This document shows positions 45,332 through 53,750 of a stretch of 64,000 nt of DNA, piece after piece (positions within the stretch are counted from its first letter, which is position 1; each line of letters opens with the position of its first letter). Position numbers and translations under genes: made by a program. Where the stretch lies: positions 3,100,001 to 3,164,000 of the forward strand of contig NZ_CP019343.1 of NCBI RefSeq assembly GCF_002117105.1, read 5' to 3'. The notes under the pieces were generated by a model, which saw only the letters and a list, made by a program, of their open reading frames with translations, searched no databases and was not told the origin of the DNA. This DNA is from Oceanicoccus sagamiensis. GTDB taxonomy: Bacteria > Pseudomonadota > Gammaproteobacteria > Pseudomonadales > Dasaniaceae.

Positions 45332-45838
45332 TTATTGCTTCGGCCCCGGCTGCACTTTCTCAGTCAATTTATCCAGCGCTTTCTTATCCAGACCAATCCT
45401 TGAAAGATAACTGGTGCTGCCGTTAAGCTCGATCAAAAAACCTTTTTCAGTTGCCTTAATCTGATTAATAGTCTCCCAGAGCATCCGTTGCTGCTTATGG
45501 GGGCTGTGGATAAAGATACCTTGGTCATCAATTTGCACGGTCACTTTGCTACCCGCAGCCCGGCTAAACATTTGTCGCGCAATCCACCAACTGCGTTTAT
45601 AGCGTACTGATAACAGCTCAACAAAGCCAAGGCACAGTAAAAACCAGGCTACATAAGCTTCCAGTGCCTGCATAAAGAAGATACCGGCAACAATAAAAAA
45701 GAACAGGGCCTTGCGGTAGGCTTTAAGGCCGGTATCGGTCTTTGCTGATTGGTCATAGCATTCACTAAAGTACTCACGATTTAGTACATAGTAGCTGCTG
45801 TTGTCGCTGTTAATCTCTGTCATGGGAAGGGTTGCCAA
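45332..45838 (-). CDS. YcxB-like membrane protein, hypothetical
   Basis: 168 residues with two hydrophobic segments at about 44-62 and 62-80 and a C-terminal domain with VQIDDQGIFIHSPHKQQRMLWETINQIKATEKGFLI, the layout of YcxB-like proteins. Function unknown. Convergent with the DUF962 gene, divergent from the medium-chain reductase gene with operator D between. Confidence 0.7.
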   Translation of the reverse strand: MATLPMTEINSDNSSYYVLNREYFSECYDQSAKTDTGLKAYRKALFFFIVAGIFFMQALEAYVAWFLLCLGFVELLSVRYKRSWWIARQMFSRAAGSKVTVQIDDQGIFIHSPHKQQRMLWETINQIKATEKGFLIELNGSTSYLSRIGLDKKALDKLTEKVQPGPKQ

Positions 45839-45916
45839 GGCTTGAAAGGCGCTAGTGTAGCAAATAAGTCCGAGCTAAGTAGAAGATCATGGGGGAGGCT
45901 GGTACTTATAGGTATT

Positions 45917-45931
45917 GACATGAGTTGTGAC
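45917..45931. promoter_or_regulatory. Candidate operator D, GACATGAGTTGTGAC
   Basis: A weaker member of the 15-bp family in the divergent region of the YcxB-like gene and the reductase operon, 55 bp upstream of the latter. Confidence 0.45.
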
Positions 45932-45986
45932 AAAATATAATAATTACCGGGTTGTTAGATCCCTAAACGCTATTTAAGGAAGCCTT

Positions 45987-46994
45987 ATGAGTTCAGCCAT
46001 TACCCAGGTTCGTTTTGCCAAAGAGGCCGCCGGACTGCCCACTGCTGATACCTGGCAATATACCCACGATGCACTGCCTGCTCTGCAAGAGGGCGAGATT
46101 GCAGTAAAAATACATTATGTGTCTGTTGATCCGGCGATGAAGGGCTGGATCTCGAAAAAGAAAAGTTATATCGAGCCGGTTGAATTGGGCGAGGTGATGC
46201 GGGGTTTTGGTGTGGCAGAGGTGATTGAGTCACGCTCTGACTTTTATCAGGTCGGTGACTTCTGCACCGGCTTTACCGGTATTCAAACCCACGGCATTTT
46301 TGATAGCCGTGCGCTGCGAAAAATTGATCCCAAGCTGGCACCGCTAACGCGCTTTATGGGCGGTTTAGGCATGCCAGGTTTTACCGCTTACTTTGGTTTG
46401 CTGGATATTGGCAAGCCCAAGGAGGGAGAAACCGTGGTGGTCTCTTCAGCCGCTGGAGCAGTAGGGCATGTGGTTTGCCAGATAGCCAAGCTTAAAGGTT
46501 GCCGCGTTGTCGGTATTGCCGGTGGCCCGGAAAAATGTGCCTACCTCAGTGATGAACTAAACGTCGATGCGACTATTGATTACAAACAGGGTGATATCGC
46601 AGGCCAACTAAAAGCGGCGGCCCCCGAAGGTATTGATGTGTACTTTGATGCGGTAGGCGGTGAAACACTGGATGCTGTACTGATGCAAATGAATCGCCAT
46701 GCTCGTATTATTATCTGTGGCGCCATCACGCAATATGAAAATATAGAAAACCCCGTAGGTCCCGGTAATTATGTGCAACTACTGACGCAAAGCTGCCTGA
46801 TGCAGGGCTTTACCATGCGTGACTATATGCATCGTGCTAAAGAAGCCTTTGTTGATTTGCTGACCTGGGAGCATGAAGGAAAAATACGCTTTCGTGAACA
46901 TATTGTAGAGGGCATTGATACGTTTCCCGAAGCGGTAGAAATGGTTTATCAGGGAAAAAATAACGGCAAATTAATGATCAAACTGGTCGATTAG
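45987..46994 (+). CDS. Zinc-free medium-chain reductase (prostaglandin reductase / LTB4DH-like)
   Basis: 335 residues, MDR superfamily: YVSVDPAMKGWIS near the N-terminus, GMPGFTAYFGLLDIGKPK, nucleotide-binding SSAAGAVGHVVCQIAKLKGCRVVGIAGG, and FDAVGGETLDAVLMQM. The lack of zinc-ligand Cys clusters and these motifs fit NADPH-dependent 2-alkenal/enone reductases. Good ribosome site (TAAGGA). First gene of the second long operon; 7 bp before a long GST. Confidence 0.92.
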   Translation: MSSAITQVRFAKEAAGLPTADTWQYTHDALPALQEGEIAVKIHYVSVDPAMKGWISKKKSYIEPVELGEVMRGFGVAEVIESRSDFYQVGDFCTGFTGIQTHGIFDSRALRKIDPKLAPLTRFMGGLGMPGFTAYFGLLDIGKPKEGETVVVSSAAGAVGHVVCQIAKLKGCRVVGIAGGPEKCAYLSDELNVDATIDYKQGDIAGQLKAAAPEGIDVYFDAVGGETLDAVLMQMNRHARIIICGAITQYENIENPVGPGNYVQLLTQSCLMQGFTMRDYMHRAKEAFVDLLTWEHEGKIRFREHIVEGIDTFPEAVEMVYQGKNNGKLMIKLVD

Positions 46995-47001
46995 GTTTTT
47001 T

Positions 47002-48159
47002 ATGACGGATGCAATGAGTTTATATGCAGCGCCCATGTCTATGTACTCCGGCAAGGTGCGTTCTTATTTTCGTAAGCAGGGCATTGCTTTTAATGAAGTG
47101 ATGCCAGGTCATCCCAGCTATGGCGAAAAAATTATTCCACAGACCAAGCGCGGTATCGTACCGGTGGTCGAGTTAGCCGATGGTACGGTGATTCAGGATA
47201 CCGTCGATATTATTGATCACTTTGAACAGTCGGGGCAGGCTACATTTTCCGTCTACCCAAAAACGCCAAAGCAGCATATAGCGGCGCTGATTATTGATAT
47301 GTTTGGCAGTGAAGGCATGCTTAAAGTCGCTATGCATTATCGCTGGAATTTTCTGGAACATAACAAGGCTTTTATTGAGCTGGAGTTTGGTGATCATATT
47401 GCACCGGGTGCTACCCCTGATGTTGTTCGTCAGGTTGCCGGTAAAGTCATGCAACCGATGCAAGCTTATTTGCCGATGTTGGGTGTTAACGAAACAACCA
47501 TTCCCGCCATAGAAGCCCAGTACCTGGAATTACTGGAATTACTGAATCAGCATTTTGAACAGCACCCTTACTTGCTGGGCGGTCTGCCGTCGGTGGCGGA
47601 TTACGGCTTAATGGCGCCGCTCTACGCGCATTTATCCCGCGACCCTTACCCTGGCATGATTATGAAAAGTAAGGCCCAAAGAGTCTACCGCTGGGTTGAG
47701 CGGATGAATGCCGAGAACGCGGATATGCCGGAGTACCCGGATTACCCGCCACAGTTTTTTGCTAACGATGAACTTCCGGATACATTGCAAGCCATTTTGC
47801 GTTTAATCGCTCGGGATTTTGTCCCTGAAATGCAGTGTATGGTGAGTGAAATCAACCAATGGCTGGATGAAAATACGGTAGAAGAAGGGCAGTGTGTCAC
47901 TGCCAAACCGCGGTTAAAGTCTATCAAAGCCATGGATTATCCTTTCCGTGATGTCACCGTGACAGGCATGGTTATTCCCTACCAGCTTTATATGTTGCAG
48001 AGAATCACTGATTACTTCACTCAGTGTGATAGTGAGCAGCAAACAATAATCAGCGATTGCTATACCACACTGGATTTACAAAACTTGATAAGCCTGAAAG
48101 CGAAGCGCCGGGTTGAACGCCCCGATTTAATAGAAGTCTGGGGAGAGGAAATCGCTTAA
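47002..48159 (+). CDS. Long GST-family protein (paralogue 3 of 5)
   Basis: 385 residues, closest to the protein at 39047: YAAPMSMYSGKVRSYFRKQG, GIVPVVELADGTVIQDTVDI, HYRWNF, YLLGGLPSVADYGLMAPLYAHLSRDP, and the closing RPDLIEVWGEE. Thioredoxin fold plus GST helical domain plus ~150-residue extension. Its stop codon lies in the first unit of a 14-bp tandem repeat. Function unknown; it belongs to the reductase/dehalogenase-like operon. Confidence 0.87.
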   Translation: MTDAMSLYAAPMSMYSGKVRSYFRKQGIAFNEVMPGHPSYGEKIIPQTKRGIVPVVELADGTVIQDTVDIIDHFEQSGQATFSVYPKTPKQHIAALIIDMFGSEGMLKVAMHYRWNFLEHNKAFIELEFGDHIAPGATPDVVRQVAGKVMQPMQAYLPMLGVNETTIPAIEAQYLELLELLNQHFEQHPYLLGGLPSVADYGLMAPLYAHLSRDPYPGMIMKSKAQRVYRWVERMNAENADMPEYPDYPPQFFANDELPDTLQAILRLIARDFVPEMQCMVSEINQWLDENTVEEGQCVTAKPRLKSIKAMDYPFRDVTVTGMVIPYQLYMLQRITDYFTQCDSEQQTIISDCYTTLDLQNLISLKAKRRVERPDLIEVWGEEIA

Positions 48160-48208
48160 ACAATACCGCTTAAACAATACCGCTTAAACTATACCTCTTA
48201 AACAAGAG
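48153..48208. repeat. Four tandem 14-bp repeats over a stop codon
   Basis: Unit CGCTTAAACAATAC: two perfect copies (48153-48180), then CGCTTAAACTATAC and CTCTTAAACAAGAG. The first copy contains the GST stop codon TAA. The array fills the gap to the next gene. Confidence 0.85.
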
Positions 48209-48217
48209 CCATTAATA

Positions 48218-49126
48218 ATGATGAAAGTATTACGCACGCCAGATAGCTGTTTTGACAATCTACCTGGCTATAACTATGAGCCACACTATACGACCATCAA
48301 AGATGACGATGGTACCGAGATTAGAATCCATAGCATTGATGAAGGCCCCCGCGATGCCGAGCCGATTTTATTAATGCACGGCAATCCCAGTTGGAGCTAT
48401 ATCTGGCGCAAAATGATTCCCGGCTTACTGGAAACCGGTCGACGGGTGATTGCTGTAGACCTGGTCGGTAATGGGCGCAGCGATAAGCCCGCGAAAAAAA
48501 GTGATTACACGCTGGCGCGTCATGTCGATTGGATAGAAAAATGGTTGCTGGCTAATGATCTGAACAATATCACCTTAGTGTGTCAGGACTGGGGCGGAAC
48601 GATTGGCCTGAATGTGGTCGCGGATAACCCGGAGCGCTTTGATCGCATTGTCGCGACCAATACCGGTATTCCTCTGGGTAAAGGCAACAAGTGGTTATAC
48701 TGGTGGCTTAAAATTATGAAATGGATGCCGCTTTTCCCTTTTAAAACAGCCTTTAGAAAAGCTATTTTAAATCCGGACTTTAGCGATGAAGAGTTTGCAG
48801 CCTATCGCAAAGCCCCATTTCCTCGCCAGAAATACCAGTCAGGTATTCGCCAGTTTCCCCAGCTGATTACGGTCTTTCCGGATAATCCGGGGCTGCCGCA
48901 GAATCTTGCCGCCTGGGAGAAGTTAAAAACCTTCGAGAAACCGGTGATAACGCTGTTCGGTAATAAGGACCCTATTAGCCGGGGTATGGATAGATTATTT
49001 CAGCGGGATATACGCGGTGCCCAAGGGCAGAATCACAAAAGAATTGACGGTGGTGGCCACTTTATCCAAGAGGATAAACCTGATGAGCTAGTCGCTGAAA
49101 TTATTCCTTTTCTGGATGTTAAATAG
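48218..49126 (+). CDS. Haloalkane-dehalogenase-like alpha/beta hydrolase (HLD-I type)
   Basis: 302 residues. HGNPSWSYIWRKMIP (oxyanion hole), nucleophile Asp124 in VCQDWGGTIGL with Trp125, acid Asp251 in FGNKDPIS, and base His281 in GGGHFIQED. The Asp nucleophile and its number coincide with subfamily I dehalogenases such as DhlA. That subfamily cleaves carbon-halogen bonds of small alkanes, but sequence relatives (for instance luciferase-like or epoxide-type) exist, so the substrate remains open. Fourth-from-start context: reductase, GST, then this gene. Confidence 0.87.
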   Translation: MMKVLRTPDSCFDNLPGYNYEPHYTTIKDDDGTEIRIHSIDEGPRDAEPILLMHGNPSWSYIWRKMIPGLLETGRRVIAVDLVGNGRSDKPAKKSDYTLARHVDWIEKWLLANDLNNITLVCQDWGGTIGLNVVADNPERFDRIVATNTGIPLGKGNKWLYWWLKIMKWMPLFPFKTAFRKAILNPDFSDEEFAAYRKAPFPRQKYQSGIRQFPQLITVFPDNPGLPQNLAAWEKLKTFEKPVITLFGNKDPISRGMDRLFQRDIRGAQGQNHKRIDGGGHFIQEDKPDELVAEIIPFLDVK

Positions 49127-49140
49127 AGCGCAATAATTTT

Positions 49141-49833
49141 ATGAAGAAATGGTTGATTGGTATTCCCGCTGCACTGTTAGTGCTGTTTCTAATGGCATTC
49201 TGGCAGATGTATTTTTCAGCACGCCCACCCGTCATGACTGATCCAGCCACTCTGGCCGGTGATGGCAGTACGATTAATTATTGTGAGCTGCCAGAGCTAG
49301 ACGGCAGTGGCAAAACCGCAGCACAAATTCCCAAAGGCAATACCCCTGGTTGTGGCTATGATCATTTCCCCTTGCCGATTCTGGCAGAGTGTACCGAGCC
49401 GCTGGCAGAAGGTGTCGATGATATTCGCGGCTTATGGCAGGCAGTGAGTGGCAAAGTGGGGCATGTGGAGCGCTGGGAGCAATGTGGTTCGCGGCAAGTT
49501 CTTACCGGCGCAGGCGTTATTCATGATGGTGGGCCAAATCTTAACGCCGATACCATAGGTCTTAATTCCAACGATACGGAAGGCTCTGTGTTGTTTCTGC
49601 TTGGGGATAAAGAATATTGTGGCCGCTCTTCTGCCAGCATGACCTGGAGAAATAATGTGTTGGAGTTTAACGCATTTGGCTGGGGTCCAGTGGTGGTCAA
49701 TCGCTATCTTCGTGACGATCAGTTGATATGGGAATATGCCGACGGTACTACCACGGTATTGGAAAGGATTTGCCAGTTACCTGAAGAGCATAAGGTGCCG
49801 CGCAAGCGTGGTGCACGTATTCAGTTGTTTTAA
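49141..49833 (+). CDS. Membrane-anchored secreted protein of unknown family
   Basis: 230 residues. One N-terminal hydrophobic segment (about 4-24), then an extracytoplasmic domain with six Cys (YCELP, GCGYDHFPLP, ECTEPL, EQCGSR, EYCGRS, RICQLPEE), a likely disulfide-bonded beta-rich fold with GLWQAVSG and NVLEFNAFGWGPVVVNRYL. I do not recognise it. It lies 14 bp after the dehalogenase-like gene and 17 bp before another unknown, so they belong to the same operon. Confidence 0.7.
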   Translation: MKKWLIGIPAALLVLFLMAFWQMYFSARPPVMTDPATLAGDGSTINYCELPELDGSGKTAAQIPKGNTPGCGYDHFPLPILAECTEPLAEGVDDIRGLWQAVSGKVGHVERWEQCGSRQVLTGAGVIHDGGPNLNADTIGLNSNDTEGSVLFLLGDKEYCGRSSASMTWRNNVLEFNAFGWGPVVVNRYLRDDQLIWEYADGTTTVLERICQLPEEHKVPRKRGARIQLF

Positions 49834-49850
49834 TTGAGACAGACAATATC

Positions 49851-50486
49851 ATGACTACTGTATATGAACGCGCGCAAGCAGGCATGGGCAATCCGGACTG
49901 GCCACAAAACTGGACGCTGGACGGCTTGCAACGCTACGGCGAGATTATGGAATTAAGTACGCTGAAAGTCTGGCTGTGTCAGCAATCCTTCACCCCTGAA
50001 CAATATGACGCGCTTAAAGTGCCTGAGGGATTTATTAAAAGCGGTACCGGGTGTGCTACCCATGATGCGGCTTTTTTTCGTCGGTCACCGCAGGAGCAAC
50101 AGAATGGTCCACTGGAAACGATGAGCGTTGATGGCAGACTCTTTTCCCTGGTGGCTATACCCGGTCAAGCCGACCCGGCTTATACCTTAGAAAAAGACGG
50201 CCTGTTAGTAATAACGGTGAATAAGCACCACAGTGTAATGTTTGCTAAAGGCCGTACCCTGGAGATTCTATCGATGGGCGATGGCCGGGATTATGTACCA
50301 CAGATTAAGGGTGCCGCGGGCTTGCCCGGGCTACCTGATTCACAAGAGCGGGTACTGCCGGAGGGGTGGACAATTCGTGAGCTTACTCTGGAAGAAGACC
50401 TATTTGTCGAAGTCCCTTTTCCTGCCCGTGTCTCCTTCTTTGCCAGTGGCGACTCCTTCCAGGGGCCGGTGACACTGTCGGTTTAA
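49851..50486 (+). CDS. Hypothetical cytoplasmic protein
   Basis: 211 residues without signal peptide or membrane segment. Begins with a helical MTTVYERAQAGMGNPDWPQN and continues with mixed alpha/beta sequence (LLVITVNKHHSVMFAKGRTLEILSMGDG). No known family recognised. Same operon as neighbours. The following gap carries the palindrome TTATAACGTTATAA (about 50501-50514). Confidence 0.65.
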   Translation: MTTVYERAQAGMGNPDWPQNWTLDGLQRYGEIMELSTLKVWLCQQSFTPEQYDALKVPEGFIKSGTGCATHDAAFFRRSPQEQQNGPLETMSVDGRLFSLVAIPGQADPAYTLEKDGLLVITVNKHHSVMFAKGRTLEILSMGDGRDYVPQIKGAAGLPGLPDSQERVLPEGWTIRELTLEEDLFVEVPFPARVSFFASGDSFQGPVTLSV

Positions 50487-50536
50487 TCTTAAGCTGTGTT
50501 ATAACGTTATAATAATGACAATAAAAAGGTTTCCTG

Positions 50537-51259
50537 GTGCGAAAAAACTATACTCCCTATCTGTTTAGCCAGCTGCAAGATCGCTGGAATACTTTTTATA
50601 TCCAGCATTTTTTCCGTAAACATTTTGATCGCCTTGGTCGTGAACCTTTGGTGGTTAAACCGGCCAGTGTGGAAATATTTGGCAGCCAGATTGAAGCGGG
50701 TGATTGTCTGCATATGATCAGCGATAACGCCAGGCCGATTCGCTTGACCAGTTGGGCCGATAAAAAATCCAGTGGCCGTATTCGTATTGGGGACTATTGT
50801 TTAATCTCCCCGGGCACGACTATCACTTCGGCAGTCAGTATTGATATTGGCAAAAACTGTATGTTTGCCACCGATTGTTATCTGTCGGATAGTGACTGGC
50901 ATGGTTTATATAATCGCCTGCGGCCTTTCCGTTGTAGTAAACCTATTGTGATCAAAGATAATGTTTGGATTGGGCACGGTGCCAAGGTGGGCAAGGGGGT
51001 CACTATTGGTGAAAACAGCGTGGTGGCCGCCGGTGCCATTGTGGTCAATGATGTGCCTGATAATGTCGTCGTAGGGGGTAACCCCGCTGTGGTGATAAAA
51101 CAGTTAAACCCAAAGCGAAAGATGTTGAAGCGTGAATTTATGTTTCAGCAGGAAGGCGCTTTTCAACAGCAGCAGGAAGAATTGGTCCGCCTTGCGCTTG
51201 AGGGCAATACGGTGTTTTCCTGGATACGCTCGATATTTTTCCCACGTTTCAGTGGTTAA
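50537..51259 (+). CDS. Hexapeptide-repeat (left-handed beta-helix) acyltransferase
   Basis: 240 residues from a GTG with AAAAGG upstream. The hexapeptide region runs about 85-195: IGDYCLISPGTTITSAVSID, IGKNCMFATDCYLSDSDWHG, then IKDNVWIGHGAKVGKGVTIG, GENSVVAAGAIVVNDVPDNV, ending GGNPAVVIKQL. This is the pattern of O-acetyltransferases of the MaaT/NodL/WbbJ type. A ~50-residue C-terminal helix rich in Gln/Glu follows. Acceptor unknown. Possibly a separate promoter, as the gap upstream is 50 bp with a palindrome. Confidence 0.88.
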   Translation: MRKNYTPYLFSQLQDRWNTFYIQHFFRKHFDRLGREPLVVKPASVEIFGSQIEAGDCLHMISDNARPIRLTSWADKKSSGRIRIGDYCLISPGTTITSAVSIDIGKNCMFATDCYLSDSDWHGLYNRLRPFRCSKPIVIKDNVWIGHGAKVGKGVTIGENSVVAAGAIVVNDVPDNVVVGGNPAVVIKQLNPKRKMLKREFMFQQEGAFQQQQEELVRLALEGNTVFSWIRSIFFPRFSG

Positions 51260-51284
51260 TCCTGGTATTTTTTAGAGCCTCAAC

Positions 51285-52523
51285 ATGAATAAAAAACTCA
51301 CTAATGCAGCCAATATTCACCATGAGCAAAAACTTCACGCCGACAGTAAAGCGCTAAAGCCCGGCGAAGAAGATCACTACCGTATCTGGCAGGCCCAGGC
51401 CTCACCGTATTCCTATAAGGTGATGACCTTTATGAATTACAAAGGCATCCCCTATAAAAAAGTGATCGGCAATCAAATGGAGTTAGCTTGGACCAAAAAA
51501 GTGGCAGGGCAATCCATTGTCCCGATTATGCTGGCCCCGGACGGACAGGTTATGCAGGACTCTACGCCGATTATGATCTATCTGGAGCAGGCGTTCCCGG
51601 ATAAAAAAACTGTGCCCGATCAAACTGGACTAGCTTTTATAATGTGGTTGATTGAGGAGTTCTCAGACGAATATATGCCCCGACTCCAGATGCATACCCG
51701 CTGGGGGAATGAACAGAACCGCAATACCTTAAGCCACCGTATATCGCGCGCCATTACTTTTGGCAGTACGGAGATGGAAACCGCGGATTTGGCCCCCATT
51801 CTCCGGCAGCGCCAAACCGGTTTTGACCAGCATTTAGGGCTCGAAGGTGAGGGTGTCCGTGCCAGTCTGGACCAGCAGGTAAAAGATTTACTGGCGATAC
51901 TGGAGCAGCACTTTTTGCATTATCAATTTCTGTTGGGCTACCAGCCTTCAATAGCGGATTTTGCGCTTTATGGTCCCCTTAAAGTTCACTTTTATGAAGA
52001 TCCTTATTCTAACGAAATTATGGAAACTCTGGCGCCACGGACCTGTAACTGGATACAGACCATCAGCGATTTGGGCGATACCCGCGGTTGCGCTGGCCAA
52101 ACTGAGTTTGGTGACTGGATAGATTTTGATAACGGTTTACCAGAGAGTCTGCAGGACTTGCTGGCTTATATCGGTAAAACCTATATCCCCTTTGCACAAA
52201 ACTGTGCCGAGGCCTGTGTTAAAAGAGAAAAGCACTACCAGGCTGAAATTTATGGCGTAAACGCTAGCTTTAGTGCCCATCAATATCGAGGCTGGAGTTT
52301 TGAGGAGCTGCAATTGCGCTATCAGGCATTAACGGGGCAGGATAAGGAGCAGGTTGATAGTGTACTCAATCAGGCTCAGATACTCCCCGCTATGATGAGT
52401 GGTGGGGTTCTGCATAATGGTTTATTTGATGGCTTTACACCGCCGTTTATTAAAGATGGTATCCCCGATGCCCGTATCCGGCGGTTGAAGGAAAAAGAAG
52501 CACAGGCCAAAACCGAGGACTAA
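51285..52523 (+). CDS. Long GST-family protein (paralogue 4 of 5)
   Basis: 412 residues, the longest of the five, with a polar ~30-residue N-terminal extension. Then the thioredoxin-fold part RIWQAQASPYSYKVMTFMNY, SIVPIMLAPDGQVMQDSTPI, MHTRWG, and FLLGYQPSIADFALYGPLKV followed by HFYEDP. The C-terminal ~160 residues are helical with no family match. In one operon with SRPBCC and hotdog proteins. Confidence 0.86.
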   Translation: MNKKLTNAANIHHEQKLHADSKALKPGEEDHYRIWQAQASPYSYKVMTFMNYKGIPYKKVIGNQMELAWTKKVAGQSIVPIMLAPDGQVMQDSTPIMIYLEQAFPDKKTVPDQTGLAFIMWLIEEFSDEYMPRLQMHTRWGNEQNRNTLSHRISRAITFGSTEMETADLAPILRQRQTGFDQHLGLEGEGVRASLDQQVKDLLAILEQHFLHYQFLLGYQPSIADFALYGPLKVHFYEDPYSNEIMETLAPRTCNWIQTISDLGDTRGCAGQTEFGDWIDFDNGLPESLQDLLAYIGKTYIPFAQNCAEACVKREKHYQAEIYGVNASFSAHQYRGWSFEELQLRYQALTGQDKEQVDSVLNQAQILPAMMSGGVLHNGLFDGFTPPFIKDGIPDARIRRLKEKEAQAKTED

Positions 52524-52533
52524 CGAGGCAGTT

Positions 52534-52980
52534 ATGTTTAATATTTATATAGAACAGATGATCGCCAGACCGATTGAAGAGGTCTTTGAGTTGCTGGCTG
52601 ACCATGGTGCTTATTCAACGTTTAGGGGAATAAAACGCTCAAAGTTGTTGGAGCAGGGGCAGAGTGAAAAAAATGGCCTTGGTGCCTTGCGCTATCTCGA
52701 TTTAGGCATCGTTAATTTTGATGAGCGTATTACTTGCTTTGAACGCCCCCATCGTCTTGACTATAAAATAGAAAGATCCGCTCCATTGCCGTTTAATCAT
52801 CAGTTAGGCTCTATTAAGTTGGAGGACGCTGATGGCCATACCAAAGTGACCTGGGTGTCTAAAGGGACGATTACTATACCCCTGTTAGGCAAGCTGTATT
52901 TTGATAAAAAATTTCAGACTCAGGGTGAGAAGGGGTTTTCTTCATTGCTAAAACAAATAGAGAGAGCAGAGAGTCAATAG
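52534..52980 (+). CDS. SRPBCC (polyketide cyclase/START-like) family protein
   Basis: 148 residues: IYIEQMIARPIEEVFELLAD start, GLGALRYLDLG strand, FERPHRLDYKIERS, HTKVTWVSKGTI, and a long closing helix. This is the Bet v 1-like fold that binds hydrophobic ligands. Role unknown. 10 bp after the GST and 3 bp before the hotdog gene. Confidence 0.88.
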   Translation: MFNIYIEQMIARPIEEVFELLADHGAYSTFRGIKRSKLLEQGQSEKNGLGALRYLDLGIVNFDERITCFERPHRLDYKIERSAPLPFNHQLGSIKLEDADGHTKVTWVSKGTITIPLLGKLYFDKKFQTQGEKGFSSLLKQIERAESQ

Positions 52981-52983
52981 ACA

Positions 52984-53421
52984 ATGAGTAATAACCAGCA
53001 CTATCAGGCTTTGGAAAATTTGTATCTGGCTGCTCCTGTAAACCAGATTTACCAACCGGTGATCAAGGTGTCTGAAGGCAGTGCCGAGATTGAAATCGAA
53101 TTGTCAGAACAATATTTTCACTCGGGAGGCGGAGTGCACGGTTCGGTCTATTTTAAAATGCTGGATGATGCCGCTTTTTTTGCCGCCAATTCTCTTGAAT
53201 CTGAAGTCTTTGTATTGACTACGTCTTTTACCACCTATATTACTCGGCCCGTTTCAGAAGGTATCATGAAGGCGGTGGGTAAAGTGGTCAATCAAAACCG
53301 ATCACAGTTTATTGCCGAAGCGGTGGTCTACGATAGCGAAGACAGGGAAATAGGTCGGGGCAATGGTGTGTTTGTGCGCAGCAAGCTTCCCCTGACTGAA
53401 CAGAAAGGCTACGCCGACTAA
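52984..53421 (+). CDS. PaaI-like hotdog thioesterase
   Basis: 145 residues with the hotdog fold: YFHSGGGVHGSVYFKMLDDAAFF (central helix with the catalytic-type Asp/His region), VLTTSFTTYITRPVSEG and FIAEAVVYDSEDREIGRGNG. The family hydrolyses aryl- or medium-chain acyl-CoA. It closes the operon begun at 45987 and is followed by the REP array. Confidence 0.9.
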   Translation: MSNNQHYQALENLYLAAPVNQIYQPVIKVSEGSAEIEIELSEQYFHSGGGVHGSVYFKMLDDAAFFAANSLESEVFVLTTSFTTYITRPVSEGIMKAVGKVVNQNRSQFIAEAVVYDSEDREIGRGNGVFVRSKLPLTEQKGYAD

Positions 53422-53435
53422 TTCCCCGCATGCCC

Positions 53436-53738
53436 CGTAGGGTGGATTACAATCCACCAGATTGACCAGTTTCAAGGGAGGGATGGTGGAATATATTCCA
53501 CCCTACATATTGATTCGCTCCAATAACCCGTAGGGTGGATTACAATCCACCAGATTGACCAGTTTCAAGGGAGGGATGGTGGAATATATTCCACCCTACA
53601 TATTGATTCGCTCCAATAATCCGTAGGGTGGATTACAATCCACCAGATTGACCAGTTTCAAGGGAGGGATGGTGGAATATATTCCACCCTACATATTGAT
53701 TCGCTCCAATAATCCGTAGGGTGGATTACAATCCACCA
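53436..53738. repeat. 93-bp tandem array of paired REP palindromes (3.3 units)
   Basis: Unit starts at 53436, 53529, 53622 and 53715 (the last partial), almost identical. Each unit contains two palindromes, GGTGGATTACAATCCACC and GGTGGAATATATTCCACC, facing each other, with a fixed spacer. The array fills the space between two convergent genes, a usual site for such elements. Confidence 0.92.
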
Positions 53739-53750
53739 ATAGCCACTGCA

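Noticed and set aside
53436-53738. CRISPR array
   Set aside because: Units are 93 bp and identical throughout, without variable spacers; they are REP pairs.
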